Notes: a model not told the origin generated them from the sequence alone. 13,400 bases of DNA from Dissophora ornata (GCA_025201705.1 MU617427.1:1-13400), one strand, 5' to 3'. Shown: positions 1-13,309, counted from the stretch's first letter. Translations and numbers: made by a program.

Positions 1-22
1 TTCGTCTTGTCAACACAATATT

Positions 23-28
23 TTTATT
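23..28 (-). promoter_or_regulatory. Canonical AATAAA poly(A) signal, EI24-domain gene
   Basis: TTTATT on the plus strand reads AATAAA on the minus strand, about 145 nt downstream of the stop codon at 173-175. Positions 1-172 otherwise hold only the presumed 3' UTR of this gene. Confidence 0.5.
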
Positions 29-172
29 TCACTTAAAGTTGGACGATTTGCTCTTGCTGTTCTCTGAGCAAAGCAACCATGCAATACACAACCCCCCCCT
101 CCAGGTGTATTTTTAACCTGACCATTATCACCCCACTCAAGAGTTCCCACACGACTAGATTACTTTTCCAAC

Positions 173-1613
173 TCAGCGGCGACTCGGAGCTGCCTGCTGC
201 TGCTGCTGCTGTGCCTGTCCCTGAGGTTGACCGCTGTAGCCGTCATAGGCATATCCTCCCAGAAGAGGCTCTGTGGGTAATCCTGGCACAGACGAGTCGT
301 AAGGGTGGAATGTCACATAGTGCGACCCACTATCGTCCTGACCATTTGCTGTCCTGTCAGCAATACGATCCCGTCTCCTGGCATCCTCGATTTCGTCTGC
401 AACCCACAATGCTATGCCTAGATTTGCCGCACGAACAGCGACGACCAAAAAAAAAAAAAAAGTGTATCGTCTGTTAGATGTCTTTCCAAGAGATATTTAA
501 CCTTCTTGGCATGATGGACAACAATGATACTCACCGACAATGTTGGTCCAGAAGAACAGCAGGTTCAACAGAGGAGTCATTTCCAGGAAAACCGCCACGG
601 CTCCAAACTCGCAGTACTCGGGCCTGTGCTTCCAGGCATACCTCCTCGACTGGTTAACGCTGTTTTTTTTTTACAAGTGTCGTTCAAAGTCAATGTATCA
701 GGACTAGGTCTGTATGAGGAATAGTAAACAGTACATCGAGACGATGCCATTTTTTTTTTTTGTGGACTAACCTCATCTTGCACAGCTCAAGGTCGTAGTG
801 GATGCGCTTGGCAAAGGTCATGACCCAGCCATTGAGATAGCAATAGACAGCTGTTCCGACAATGGGGATGGCATGTAGTGGTAAGAGCACAACAAGGGAC
901 ACAACCTGTATCCCATTCCAGACCACAAAACACCAGAACATTGGTTTAGTGAATTTTTTTTTTTTTCTCATGAAGAAAATTCCTGGTGGCGCGTCATCTC
1001 ATCTCGTGCAAATAAACATCCAAGCCGTCCGCTTTTTTTAGTACCTGGAAGGCCAAGAGCACAACTGACTGGAAGAGAACGAGGTAGATGCCAGCAAAGA
1101 CGCCGTTCAGGCAGGTGCGGTAGTCGCCATGTGCTGCATCAAGGATATAGCCGAGCTTCTTGGTTCTCAATACAGCGTCAAAAAGGGCTACGTAGAGAGA
1201 GTAGTAGTAGTAGTAGTAGCATACGGTGTCAGTTCAATTGAAAAGAGCGATGAGAGCCGCCGCCATACGGGCGCTCGCAAGAGATAGCAGACTACTGATT
1301 GGACAGCTCGGTCGGGCTTTTTACCATCCTCCCAAAGTGGCATCAAGGCCAGGTACGAGACCAGCGAACCGAGGGCAGCCTCGAGCAACGAGAAGAACAC
1401 TGCAGCGATGTAGGCGATCCAAGCTGGCCATGAATGGCGGAGGAGATAGTCAGTCTGCCATGGCATGAGGTATGTGAATGCCAAGATCAGTAGTACGATG
1501 GTAATGGCAAGAAGGATTATGAATGGTATGATCACACGAGGCCACAGGCTCGGGGTGGAGAGGAAGTAGGTGATCCCTTGGATGGGGTAGAGCCAACGGG
1601 CCTTGATTGCCAT
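173..1613 (-). CDS. EI24-domain multi-span membrane protein (fungal RRT8/LDS-like), 5 exons
   Basis: Exons, minus strand: 1613-1325, 1187-1045, 905-772, 644-535, 417-173; together 921 nt, 306 aa, with phase kept at all four introns. The ATG at 1613 has G at -3 and +4. The protein holds hydrophobic stretches at about residues 21-50, 61-92, 125-185 and 198-232. It has EI24-type features: LPLHAIPIVGTAVYCYLNGW after the middle hydrophobic block, then WVMTFAKRIHYDLEL, and EMTPLLNLLFFWTNIVG near the end. The last 75 residues are hydrophilic and end in a GY/GQ-rich stretch with six Gln. EI24-domain proteins are ER or lipid-droplet membrane proteins; the fungal branch includes yeast Rrt8, Lds1 and Lds2, linked to spore wall and lipid droplets. 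A precise function is not readable here. Intron 3 uses acceptor AG 646-645 after donor GT 771-770, giving CKMRRYAWKH; an alternative pairs a poor donor at 768 with acceptor 649. The gene is divergent from PTEN. Confidence 0.82.
194..211 (-). repeat. Coding CAG repeat (six Gln) at the EI24-domain C-terminus
   Basis: Six CTG triplets on the plus strand read as CAG on the coding strand, giving six consecutive glutamines a few residues before the stop. It is a short, potentially length-variable coding microsatellite in a disordered tail. Confidence 0.75.
447..461. repeat. A15 homopolymer in EI24-gene intron 4
   Basis: Fifteen A on the plus strand, so poly-T in the sense of the minus-strand gene. 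It lies inside intron 4 (534-418), 28 nt from the 3' splice site, where it can serve as polypyrimidine tract. Confidence 0.85.
750..761. repeat. T12 homopolymer in EI24-gene intron 3
   Basis: Twelve T on the plus strand (poly-A in gene sense), 9 nt into intron 3 (771-645). A second run, T10 at 663-672, lies in the same intron. Confidence 0.8.
954..966. repeat. T13 homopolymer in EI24-gene intron 2
   Basis: Thirteen T on the plus strand within intron 2 (1044-906), poly-A in the sense of the gene. Confidence 0.8.
1200..1219. repeat. AGT/CTA trinucleotide microsatellite in EI24-gene intron 1
   Basis: An uninterrupted AGT run of six to seven units lies just upstream, in gene sense, of the intron 1 acceptor (AG at 1189-1188). 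The same triplet class recurs inside the PTEN coding tail at 5349-5372. Confidence 0.8.
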
Positions 1614-2072
1614 GGCTTATTTTTTCAATTCGATTGTGTGAGTGGAGAGGAGTGATGAATCAGAAGAGATGCAGGAAAGGATGTGTGGGGGGCAGACAGA
1701 CAGCGACAGAGGATGTGGAAGGGGAGAAAGAGGGATGAAGGGAGCCGCGCAGCATGGTTTATTGCTCATTGCCGCTTTGGCTCATTACGTTAGTCGATGT
1801 AGGCCAGCAAGCAAGCACGACGCGGTCAATGCCTGATCAGGCACAACAACTCCTCGGGGGAATGAATGCATATCGCGACTATGACAATGTATGCAGCCCT
1901 CTGATGATCGACAGGTCGAGGTCTGGAGGTCAGCCTGTGCCTACTATGGCACTAGTCAACCTCTAGTCTACATCCTACCTAGTCTTTCATCATGCCGTTT
2001 TTATTCGGTCGACAAGCCAGATCGACTCGACTGTCGCTGTTGTCGCCCACACGCTTCTCTCGCCTGACCTCC

Positions 2073-2081
2073 TTTTAAAAA
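2073..2081 (+). promoter_or_regulatory. TATA-like element, candidate PTEN core promoter
   Basis: TTTTAAAAA lies immediately upstream of a pyrimidine-rich stretch of about 180 bp leading to the PTEN start at 2406. No transcription start can be confirmed from the sequence alone. Confidence 0.3.
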
Positions 2082-2122
2082 GCTGCTCGTCCCTTCCTCC
2101 TCCCCTCGCACCTGGTCTTCTC

Positions 2123-2140
2123 CTCTCTCTCTCTCTCTCT
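2123..2140. repeat. (CT)9 dinucleotide repeat in the PTEN leader
   Basis: Nine CT units within the CT-rich PTEN promoter/5' UTR. A similar (TC)7 lies at 5969-5982 in the convergent 3' region. Confidence 0.8.
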
Positions 2141-2405
2141 TTCTTTGCTTCGTTCTTGAATCCTCTCTCGTTCCGCACCATTGCCATTCCTTCTCCATTC
2201 CCTTGTTGCGTCTCCAACTGTCCTCAACCCGAGCACCTGTTTGCACTGTCCCCCCCCCCTCGTCACTGCAGCTCCCACAAACATCCCATGCTAGTTTCTT
2301 GACACCCACCCTAGTCACAGCACATATCACATAGACCTACCACCGCCACCTGTTTGTTCACACTCCAACCTCACAGTCTTCCTTTCATTCGAATCTGGCT
2401 CCTGA

Positions 2406-5849
<3,444 letters not shown>

Positions 5850-6187
5850 ATATGTGGAAAAAATATATATATACAAACATACAGACTAGAATTAACCTTG
5901 GCGGGCTGTCTGCTACCACTTACAACTCTTGTTTTTTTTTTCCTGGAGGAAACTCTTAAATATTGTTTTCTCTCTCTCTCTCCATTATTACATTTATTGG
6001 TCGTCAACAAGGTGTATGGTGTAGCTGTCTTCTATGTATCATCAATGGGAAAAGGATTAAAAGACAGACAAGAGTGCTTTTGACGATGAAGACGTAAGCA
6101 GGATCAACAATGCGCTTTCGCTTGTTCGTGAGAGGTACAAAAACATGCTTTGGAATATCACAAAGCCGCGTTTATTTTGAGAGGCCC
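5850..6187. other. Convergent 3' intergenic region, PTEN and BRE
   Basis: A 338-bp gap between the PTEN stop (5847-5849) and the BRE stop (6188-6190, minus strand). It holds an A/T-alternating stretch at 5861-5873 that could act as a PTEN 3'-end element (no canonical AATAAA is seen on the plus strand), T10 at 5932-5941 and (TC)7 at 5969-5982. No gene is visible. Confidence 0.6.
6171..6176 (-). promoter_or_regulatory. Canonical AATAAA poly(A) signal, BRE homologue
   Basis: TTTATT on the plus strand reads AATAAA on the minus strand, 11 nt past the BRE stop codon. Its position supports the stop at 6190-6188 over the earlier in-frame stop reached by reading through the last intron. Confidence 0.55.
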
Positions 6188-6584
6188 TTAAATGAGAGAC
6201 GCGGAGCTGGTTCCAGGATGCGACAGCTTGCTGTGGTACCGCGGAATCTCATCCCACAGTTGCTCCCTAAAAAAAAAAAAAAGAGAGAGAGTTGAGATGT
6301 CACGCGTTAGCGATTTGGTCTGCTGCAGTATATAGACAATGGACAACGTTGCTTGCCGGGCTCAGGATAATCATACCAGATCTCGTCGACGATTCTGTTC
6401 GAGTCCCATCGCGGGCTGTATCGGCTGATGGGTATGACTTCGGCAAGGGGTGTTGGCGAGTACGAGTTGTTGGGCATGACAGGCGCAGTCAACGTTAGCT
6501 TTGGAATCTCGTTCGGAAAGTCGTCTGGCACGTACACTAGACAAAATAGAAAAGCGAATCCAGATTGTGAGAAACGAGCGACGC

Positions 6585-6615
<31 letters not shown>

Positions 6616-8194
6616 CGCCGTGCAGTGCAGTGTTGATGGGGGATGTACTTACAGGTCGCGATGGCGGTTGCCTCGCCGCGGGATTTGTCCTTTGGCACCG
6701 TGAACAAAAACGAGGCGTATGTGTAATCTACAACGTCACACTCCAAGAGTTGGCTGTTTGGAGAAGACGCGCGAACATTAAAAGATCCAGTTAGAAATAT
6801 AATCACGTTCTCCAAATATCTCGCAAAAGGTCGTTTCGGACAAAATCCAATAGGGCGTTGGCTCTGTGCAACGTACGATCTAAAAGTCGCTGTGATGACC
6901 TCGATGAACTCCTTCTTCATTTGCCTTCCTCGTCCTAGTCGTTCGAAATGCTCGGAGATCTTCTTCGACACCCTTTCGATGAAAGATACGATCGATTCAT
7001 GTTTGCCCATTTCAGATATCTATAACAACAACGAGAAAATTTCTTCCGCTGGGTCAGTAATGACTCTTGAGTAAACCACACGAGTACATTACATGCCAAC
7101 CATCGATGTTATACGTCGGGATGTCACGTACCGACTGCAGGAGCTCTGGACATTCGAGCCGTGAAAGAGCTTCGATATTGCTCTGGACAGCGGTGACATC
7201 GTTTGGCATCAGAGAACTGATGAGGAACTGGATTTTGGCAACGACTAACGAGGATAGAATACAGAGCGACTTAGAGGTGCTGTCAAGCCCCTTGCGGCGC
7301 GTCTCGTTATGTTGTAATTCGTACCCTTTGCGCGGTGTTTCCTGCCCTCGTATGTGTACGGAATATAAAACGGGACTGCAAACAAGACCTAGACGTGCAA
7401 CAACAGATCCGTCAGCAATCAGAGTCAGAAAAGGAGCTGGAGTGAAGGCGTCGTCTCTTTTTCGATTTCTACCTTGGTTGGTCCATCCACTCCTGGTATC
7501 AGGCAGCATTCCATCTCCTGTGGATAAAGGTGCGAGATGTCAATATCATTGCTATTGTCATGAGCAGTCAGTCCATCACTGTGCAGGTTGGACGAACGGA
7601 CTAAACACTTGCCTCCATTTCATGCAAGCAGCTGTACTCGACTTGTATCCGCTCATTATCACACATTGCCACTCGTTGCCGTTCTCCATGTTGCATCATC
7701 CGTGAAAGCTTGCCCAGCACTTTACTCAGGTTCGCGGGATCGTTGTAATCCCACGAATCATCTAACCCTACGTCACTGAGAGAAGGGTTGATGGGTAATC
7801 CGTGGATGATCAAATCCGGCGGGAACGACCAGTCGTATGGGTCGTAATAGAATTGCACTTGCGAGGGTCGAGGACAAAAAGAAGAAACAAATCCTTGATT
7901 TTAACACAATTGCTTGGCAATGGCATATCGTTTGCAGACGCGTCCTTGTGGCACATTCATAGTCAACGTACGATCGACAGTGTTGCCGTTGATGGTACTG
8001 GATCGCATGGTGATCTCGACAATGTCGGCGATAGGGTTCCCATCTGGGTTGAAGACAGTCTGTGAGCAGCCCAGGGAGACGTCCTTGATGGTAAAGAGAG
8101 TCATACCCGCCTGCTCCGACAGGTGGCTCAGGGACTGGGTGAGGTAGTGGCTCCGTTTGTGCTGGGAGCCCTTTGGTGTTGAGTAGAGCGCCAT
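6188..8194 (-). CDS. BABAM2: BRE/BABAM2 homologue, UEV-domain scaffold of BRCC36 deubiquitinase complexes, 6 exons
   Basis: Exons, minus strand: 8194-7972, 7857-7609, 7517-7093, 7019-6653, 6536-6377, 6266-6188; 1503 nt, 500 aa (human about 383). The ATG at 8194 has A at -3 and G at +4. BRE features in order: TLFTIKDVSLGCSQTVFNP (32-50), the first UEV-like fold with FYYDPYDWSFPPDLIIHG (77-94), a central section, the helical IVSFIERVSKKISEHFERL, YVPDDFPNEIPKLTL in the second UEV-like fold (423-437), RYSPRWDSNRIVDEIW (460-475), then a terminal helix EQLWDEIPRYHSKL. BRE is a non-catalytic subunit that holds MERIT40 and BRCC36 partners in the BRISC (cytosol) and BRCA1-A (nucleus) complexes, which cut K63-linked ubiquitin. 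The last exon only appears when the intron 6376-6267 is removed. The extra length lies mostly in residues 150-300. Convergent with PTEN, divergent from the TMEM94-like gene. Confidence 0.88.
6269..6282. repeat. A14 homopolymer abutting the last BRE 3' splice site
   Basis: In gene sense this is T14 followed directly by AG (6268-6267), a textbook polypyrimidine tract and acceptor for BRE intron 5. Confidence 0.85.
6587..6615. repeat. A29 homopolymer in BRE intron 4
   Basis: Twenty-nine A on the plus strand (T29 in gene sense) inside intron 4 (6652-6537). It has the same length as the T29 run in PTEN intron 7. Confidence 0.9.
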
Positions 8195-8574
8195 ATTCTT
8201 GGTCGTTTGTCTATGGTTGGAACGGATGAATGCGCTCTCCCGGTTTGTTTCCGCAAGGTTGAAATGAATGTGTGGAATGGGAAAGGGGCGAATGTCGTTC
8301 AGAACAAAAAAGCCAAGACCATGGACGTGCAGCCTCGTGAGTGCTTCTGGCCCTGGTCGAGCGCATTCGCCTGAATGTACTTCACCCTTAATGAAGCGAT
8401 CAGGCAGGCTAGATGCACAACTGTTTGCTGGAATGAAAATGGGCTCAAAGCCCAAAATTACACACCCACACCGCATATTAGCGACTGGTGCGGTCAGCGC
8501 CGGTCCATGCTGTTGTCTTGTTGCTTGCATCATACCCACCACGCCCTGACATCCAATGGAAACAGCGAGCTGAA
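8195..8574. promoter_or_regulatory. Divergent promoter region between BRE and the TMEM94-like gene
   Basis: The 380-bp gap between head-to-head ATG codons at 8194 (minus) and 8575 (plus) must hold both core promoters and leaders. The minus strand is open through this stretch in the BRE frame, so an upstream BRE start cannot be fully excluded, but family length and start context favour 8194. I see no clear TATA box. Confidence 0.5.
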
Positions 8575-11500
8575 ATGTCAGACGAACTCTCTCTGCCGGA
8601 GCAGCAGCACCGCCAGCAGCAGGAAAACAACCAAACGCACCAGGAACACAAACAGCTGCAGGACCAAACACTCTCCCCAAACGACCATCGCATTCAGATG
8701 GAGCCACTAACCAATGTAGGACCTCGCAACGAGCGCCTGTCTGAAGCAAAACAAAACTTCGTCTCACTATCTAGACTCGACACCGCAGCCCCAACAACTT
8801 CATCATCACCCAGAGACTTTGCAAGCCAGGCGTCAGAGCAGGCGAATTCAGAAACCAACACACCCATAACACCTCAAATTAGACACCATGGCTCCAGGCG
8901 GAGGATGACCAACCAGGACTCAAATGAACCTATCCCTCTTGACGAAATACCCACCCGCTATTCTACACAGGCGCCTCGGCAATCCGAAGACGACGATCTG
9001 GAGCGAGGGATCCAAGAGATCACTTTCGCCATGAATGAGCCAGAGGGATCCTTTGTTGGACTGACTACGGACGAGGCTATCACGTAAGTTTAGCGAGCAT
9101 GATACGATTGCAACCAAAGCAGTTGAGGGAACGACCTCTCATGTCGCTGTCTGCTTTCTTGTGTCTTTTGCCGTTTAGCAAGCTTGTCGACATTGCCACT
9201 GAAGTCCTGAAGGAATACAGTACCCAGACATCGAGCATGGACCGTGAGTCTTTCAATCAGTTGCGATGGTCTGTGCGACCTATTGCCAATTTATTTGCCA
9301 CCAATTAGCCCTGATCCCTGACCAAGTGTTATCCTGGTCTAATATTCTGCGTCTTCCTAGATTTTATCAAGTACATCACCTCATTCGCACCACTTGCAAC
9401 AATCGTTGCCACGCTGTGTCTGCTAGTCTTTTGCATTTACGGCTCCCTCAAATCTTCCCCCCACCAATCACGGTTAACCGGAACTATTGTTGAGGTGGCG
9501 ATTTTGGCGACAATCTTTGTTTGGAATGCCTACATCAACAGACGTGATCTTCAGTTACGCGGAAGGGAAGTCAAAGACCGTGTCAAAGGTGTCATTGCGG
9601 AGCTGGAGACTATACGACTGCAACCCGGCCAGGTACTGACCAACTGCGATTTATATGAAGACGAAATCAGATCCAGCGTTCAAAAATGATAGCCCTGCTA
9701 ATCCTCCGTACTAAACCTGCATCTATACCGCATGTGCTCCTTCATTAGGAACTTAAAATTCCATCGATCCCATCTGTTAGCACAGTGCGAGTGATTCGAT
9801 CGGGCATCGTCAGAACAATGCCAAGCAACCTGATTGTCAAAGGCGATATGATCGAGATGGTATATGGTGACGTGGCCCCATGCAAAGTGCTCTGCACTCT
9901 TTCTCAACACAGGATTGAGAACCCCGACTTGCCTTTCAACTCGCAAGGCTCTCATCACAATCCTCACCACCACAGCAATCAAGATCTTCGGCACCAGGAT
10001 TACAGCTACGGGAGTCACGGAACATCTCCACATGTTAGGGAGTTCTTTTTAAAGAGAAAGGAGACATTTCAGCCATCTTTATTCGGACTACCCCCGTCAG
10101 AAGGAGTACAAAAGATTAACAATGAACTGCAAGGACGCTTCACTTTCGAGGTGCTGGAAACACCAATTGAGCGCATTTTGCACACAGCTCTCGATCCCGC
10201 GCCACGACCCAAGAGTTTGATACAGAAGCAACTCCTCGTCATCAACAAAATCATCTTTTTCAAAATCTTTCTCGCCGTTGCTGCCCTCGCGTTCATCATC
10301 AATCTCTTGCGTTATATACTCAAAGAGGTCTTACAGCTGGATCACGCATCTAACGGAGTCGAGCAGTTATTAGCCCTGCCGGTCTATGCAGCATTACCAC
10401 TTTTGCCTTTATCATTACCGACGCTGCTTCAAATTTCAAAGGCGTACACCAATGCGGCCATCCTAGTTCTTTTCAACACCCTCCAGATATCAAAGACTGA
10501 GTATGAGGATGAGAAGGATGTGGATGAGTTTGACGTGGAGGCACCACCGCCAACCAAGAATGTTACTATCGAGAGTAAGGAAGTCTGGAAGAGATTTTGG
10601 CGACTGTTGACTCGATGGGGTAACAGCGGTCAGGATTTCGACGATGGATTGACACGGAGCACTAATCTTGTTGAGAGTCTGGGCGGGATCACAGTCATTT
10701 GCAGCATTGATAAGGAGGGTACTATCGCGACGGCATTCCCTGCCGTGGAACAGCTTTCAATGGCGACAGAGGACCATGATACTGTAGTCCTAGATACGCT
10801 GGAGGACGCATACCTGCCGAATGGACTGCGCTTCGAGGACAAGGATTGGGAAAACTATATCCAATCGTTGAAGCCCATCGGATTGAACCAACTCTTGAAC
10901 ACGAATTGCGGAACGCTCTCGGCACCCAGAAGGAAAGAGCCACATCGAAAGTGCAATACGCTACACTACCACTGTCGCACCAGGGCGGCTCAGCAGACAT
11001 GCCTTTGTCGTCTGGGCAAGGAAATCGGGTTCACGAAAGAGGCAATTTACCCTTTCACGCTCCAGAAGGAGATCATGTGCTATCATCCGTATTTGCCAAT
11101 GCCTCCTATGACATTTGGCAAGCTTGCGACATACGAAATTCCAACTATGCTGAGCACAATATACCACGAGCGGAACAGTGACAGCTATATGGTGCTGACA
11201 GATGGACATGTCGAGTGTGTCGTGGAGTGTTGCACAGACTACTGGGATGGGTCGGGGCTGCAGGAGCTCGATGAAACTGTATGGTTGCTTCCGTGAAATG
11301 CAGCGCGGCACCTATGTTACTGGCAACGCACATAGCAGCATGCTGACCTACTTCATTTTTTTCTTTGAAAACGATAGATGCTAAAGAAGATCTCGGACTT
11401 TTATCAGACAGCAGTGGTCAATGACTTTCAATGTGTGGCGTATGCCTACCGACCCATTGCGATCGATAAGGAACTCAAAGTCGCTGAATTTGACCCTGAA

Positions 11501-13234
11501 GTTTCTGAATTCGTCACATTGCCCATGCGAGTCATGCCAGACACAGAGGACAAGCAGAGCGACAAGTTGCCCTCTGAAAATGGAGTCCCATCAAATCATG
11601 ATGAGCATGAGGAAGAGATTGAAGAGAGTAAAGATACTGGCTCGAGTTCACGTGGGCCATCAGAGATCAAAAGAATCGATATCAGTAGTTTGCCGGACCC
11701 CATCAACATTGTCATCGAGGTAGGCGGTGTGGACGGTCCGGATGATGATGACGTCCAGCACTACCCGTCTTCTGTTGAGGAGTCGGGGATATCAGGATCA
11801 AGAGTTGAATCTGGGCCACTGCAGAGGTGGCGGAAATTGCGAGAGATGGACATGGAGCTGCCGTACGAAGAAGAGGACGAGACGGAGCCTCAACCTCCAA
11901 TTAGCGCTCAAGAGTTTTATGAAGATGCCGTACAGGGCCAAATCTTTCTCGGGATGGCCACCCTCGCCCATCAGCCCAAAACAGTATGTCCCTTTCGCAG
12001 GAGATATCAAGTATTATGACAGATCGGTAATATTATTGCGGACAAAATATTAACACCGTTGCCTATCATAATAGAACGTGTGCGATTTCATCGAGGATCT
12101 GGGACTGGCAGGAATTCGCTTTGTTTATTTTTCGCCTTCAAGTGAGCGGGAGAGCAAAGCATTTGCAGATCGCCTAGGTCTCGAGACGGATTGGAACAGC
12201 TGTATCTTGTTGTCTTCAGCATCTGATCCGTTTGGCGCAAGTACAGGGTATCTGGAGTCATACGATATCAAGGCTCAACTGCCAAGAGGAATCGAGAACA
12301 TTCGGCCGCATCTCGAGTCTGTCGATGATATCCCTCTTCATGTATCTCTCTTTGCAGAGTGTGGGGCTGAGGCGGCGACAGAGATGATCAAGATCTTTCA
12401 GGACTATGGCGAGGTCGTTTGCTGCATAGGCAGCTCACTGAATATCAATAATATTGCAGCGTTCGCAAAGGTAAGATGATGTCTCCCATAATTCGATGTG
12501 GTCCTTTATTAATCATCGAGGGCGTGGCACTCACACCGTTTCCGATATCTATAGGCGGACATTAGCGTTGGAATGGAACCCATCAGGATGGGCTCGAGTC
12601 CAGAGTCGAGGTCTGCGTTCTCATTGGGAGCGAAAATCAACAGTCTGCCATGTGGGTTGACGATGCATAGCGAAACTAGCTTGTACGCCTTGACGCAGGT
12701 CGTCCGAGAGGCGCGCCGGCTATTGAATTCGCAACGCCAGGTAATTGGCGCCTTGGATATTTTGAATTATATTGTTCGAGAGAATATGGATCATGAACAG
12801 GAGGCTAACCTATTCTACACGATTGATTCAATTAATTCCTACTCTATGTGAAGGGTGTTGTCTTTATGATTGCCTCGTTCATGTCGATCTCGCTGTTACT
12901 GCTCGTCTCGTACTGCTTCTTGTTACCGCCAGCCATGACTGGATACCAGATTTTGTGGTTGATGTGGATAATTGTCCCACTGTTGATACTGTCGTTCTTC
13001 TTTTCGCCGCACGAGCCGGACACCATGACTATGATGCCCAGTAAGTGAATGGCGCTTATTCTTGGCTCCACGGGCTGTCTTTCAACACTTGCCGTTTACT
13101 TATGTCTTGGCAATGCTCTCCTGTTCATCGTTAGGCAAAAACATTTCTCCGCTGAGGGATGTTCCACGGTTCATTCTCTATTTCATGGCGCGGTTCATTC
13201 TTCCGATTGGGATGTGCGTCTTTGTGTTTCTCTA
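8575..13234 (+). CDS. TMEM94: TMEM94-like (ERMA) degenerate P-type ATPase, 9 exons visible, 3' end beyond the window
   Basis: Exons: 8575-9083, 9179-9243, 9361-9632, 9749-11278, 11378-11983, 12075-12470, 12555-12740, 12854-13040, 13135-13234 (continues); about 1283 aa seen, human protein about 1350. Residues 1-150 are Gln/Ser-rich. GLTTDEAITKLVDIATEVL leads to TM pair 1-2 (about 196-250), then an actuator-type segment LIVKGDMIEMVYGDVAP, TM 3-4 (449-513), and the phosphorylation-loop relic ICSIDKEGT (Asp about 603). The nucleotide-binding part has FEDKDWENYIQSLKPIGLN, ACTD-like CCTDYWDG, QIFLGMA and IRFVYFS. The hinge usually GDGxND is CCIGSSLN (about 1110), then ADISVGMEP and further TM segments from 1189. 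TMEM94 is an ER P-type ATPase relative reported in Mg2+ uptake. The donor at 9632 is ambiguous: 9677 also keeps phase and adds 15 residues. Exon 5 carries a long acidic insert. Confidence 0.88.
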
Positions 13235-13288
13235 GTAAGTCAGACCTTCATTTCGTGGCCAGCTATTTCTACTGCTACTGCGATAGCT

Positions 13289-13305
13289 TTTTGCCTTTTG
13301 CCTTT

Positions 13306-13309
<4 letters not shown>
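13289..13309. repeat. (TTTTGCC)3 tandem repeat
   Basis: Three perfect 7-bp units directly precede the terminal poly-T. This is typical slippage-prone sequence. Confidence 0.8.

Larger units (their letters stand above)
1614..2405. promoter_or_regulatory. Divergent promoter region between the EI24-domain gene and PTEN
   Basis: This 792-bp gap separates two head-to-head start codons, and I see no credible gene in it. Its two ends are mirror images in composition. About 1640-1745 is purine-rich on the plus strand (so CT-rich in the sense of the minus gene), and about 2095-2280 is CT-rich on the plus strand, including (CT)9 at 2123-2140. CT-rich leaders next to start codons are common in fungal promoters. 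TTTTAAAAA at 2073-2081 is a TATA-like element just before the PTEN-side CT block. Short open frames here have poor codon character and no recognisable family. Confidence 0.55.

Noticed and set aside
79..477. Plus-strand open frame at the left end
   Set aside because: It is antisense to the last exon and intron of the EI24-domain gene and ends in a homopolymer-coded Lys run; no family is recognised.
1642..1966. Short plus-strand open frames in the EI24-PTEN intergenic region
   Set aside because: They are about 65-70 codons, overlap each other in different frames, carry low-complexity purine-rich sequence and show no family features or splice continuation.
8195..8767. Upstream minus-strand extension of the BRE frame to an ATG at 8767
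   Set aside because: It overlaps the first exon of the divergent TMEM94-like gene, adds some 190 residues unlike the BRE N-terminus, and the ATG at 8194 has a good context and fits the family length.
10846..11181. A second open frame inside TMEM94-like exon 4 that could suggest a frameshift
   Set aside because: The main frame continues cleanly and rejoins family motifs (TCLCRLGKEIGF, CCTDYWDG) without any shift, so the other frame is a shadow.
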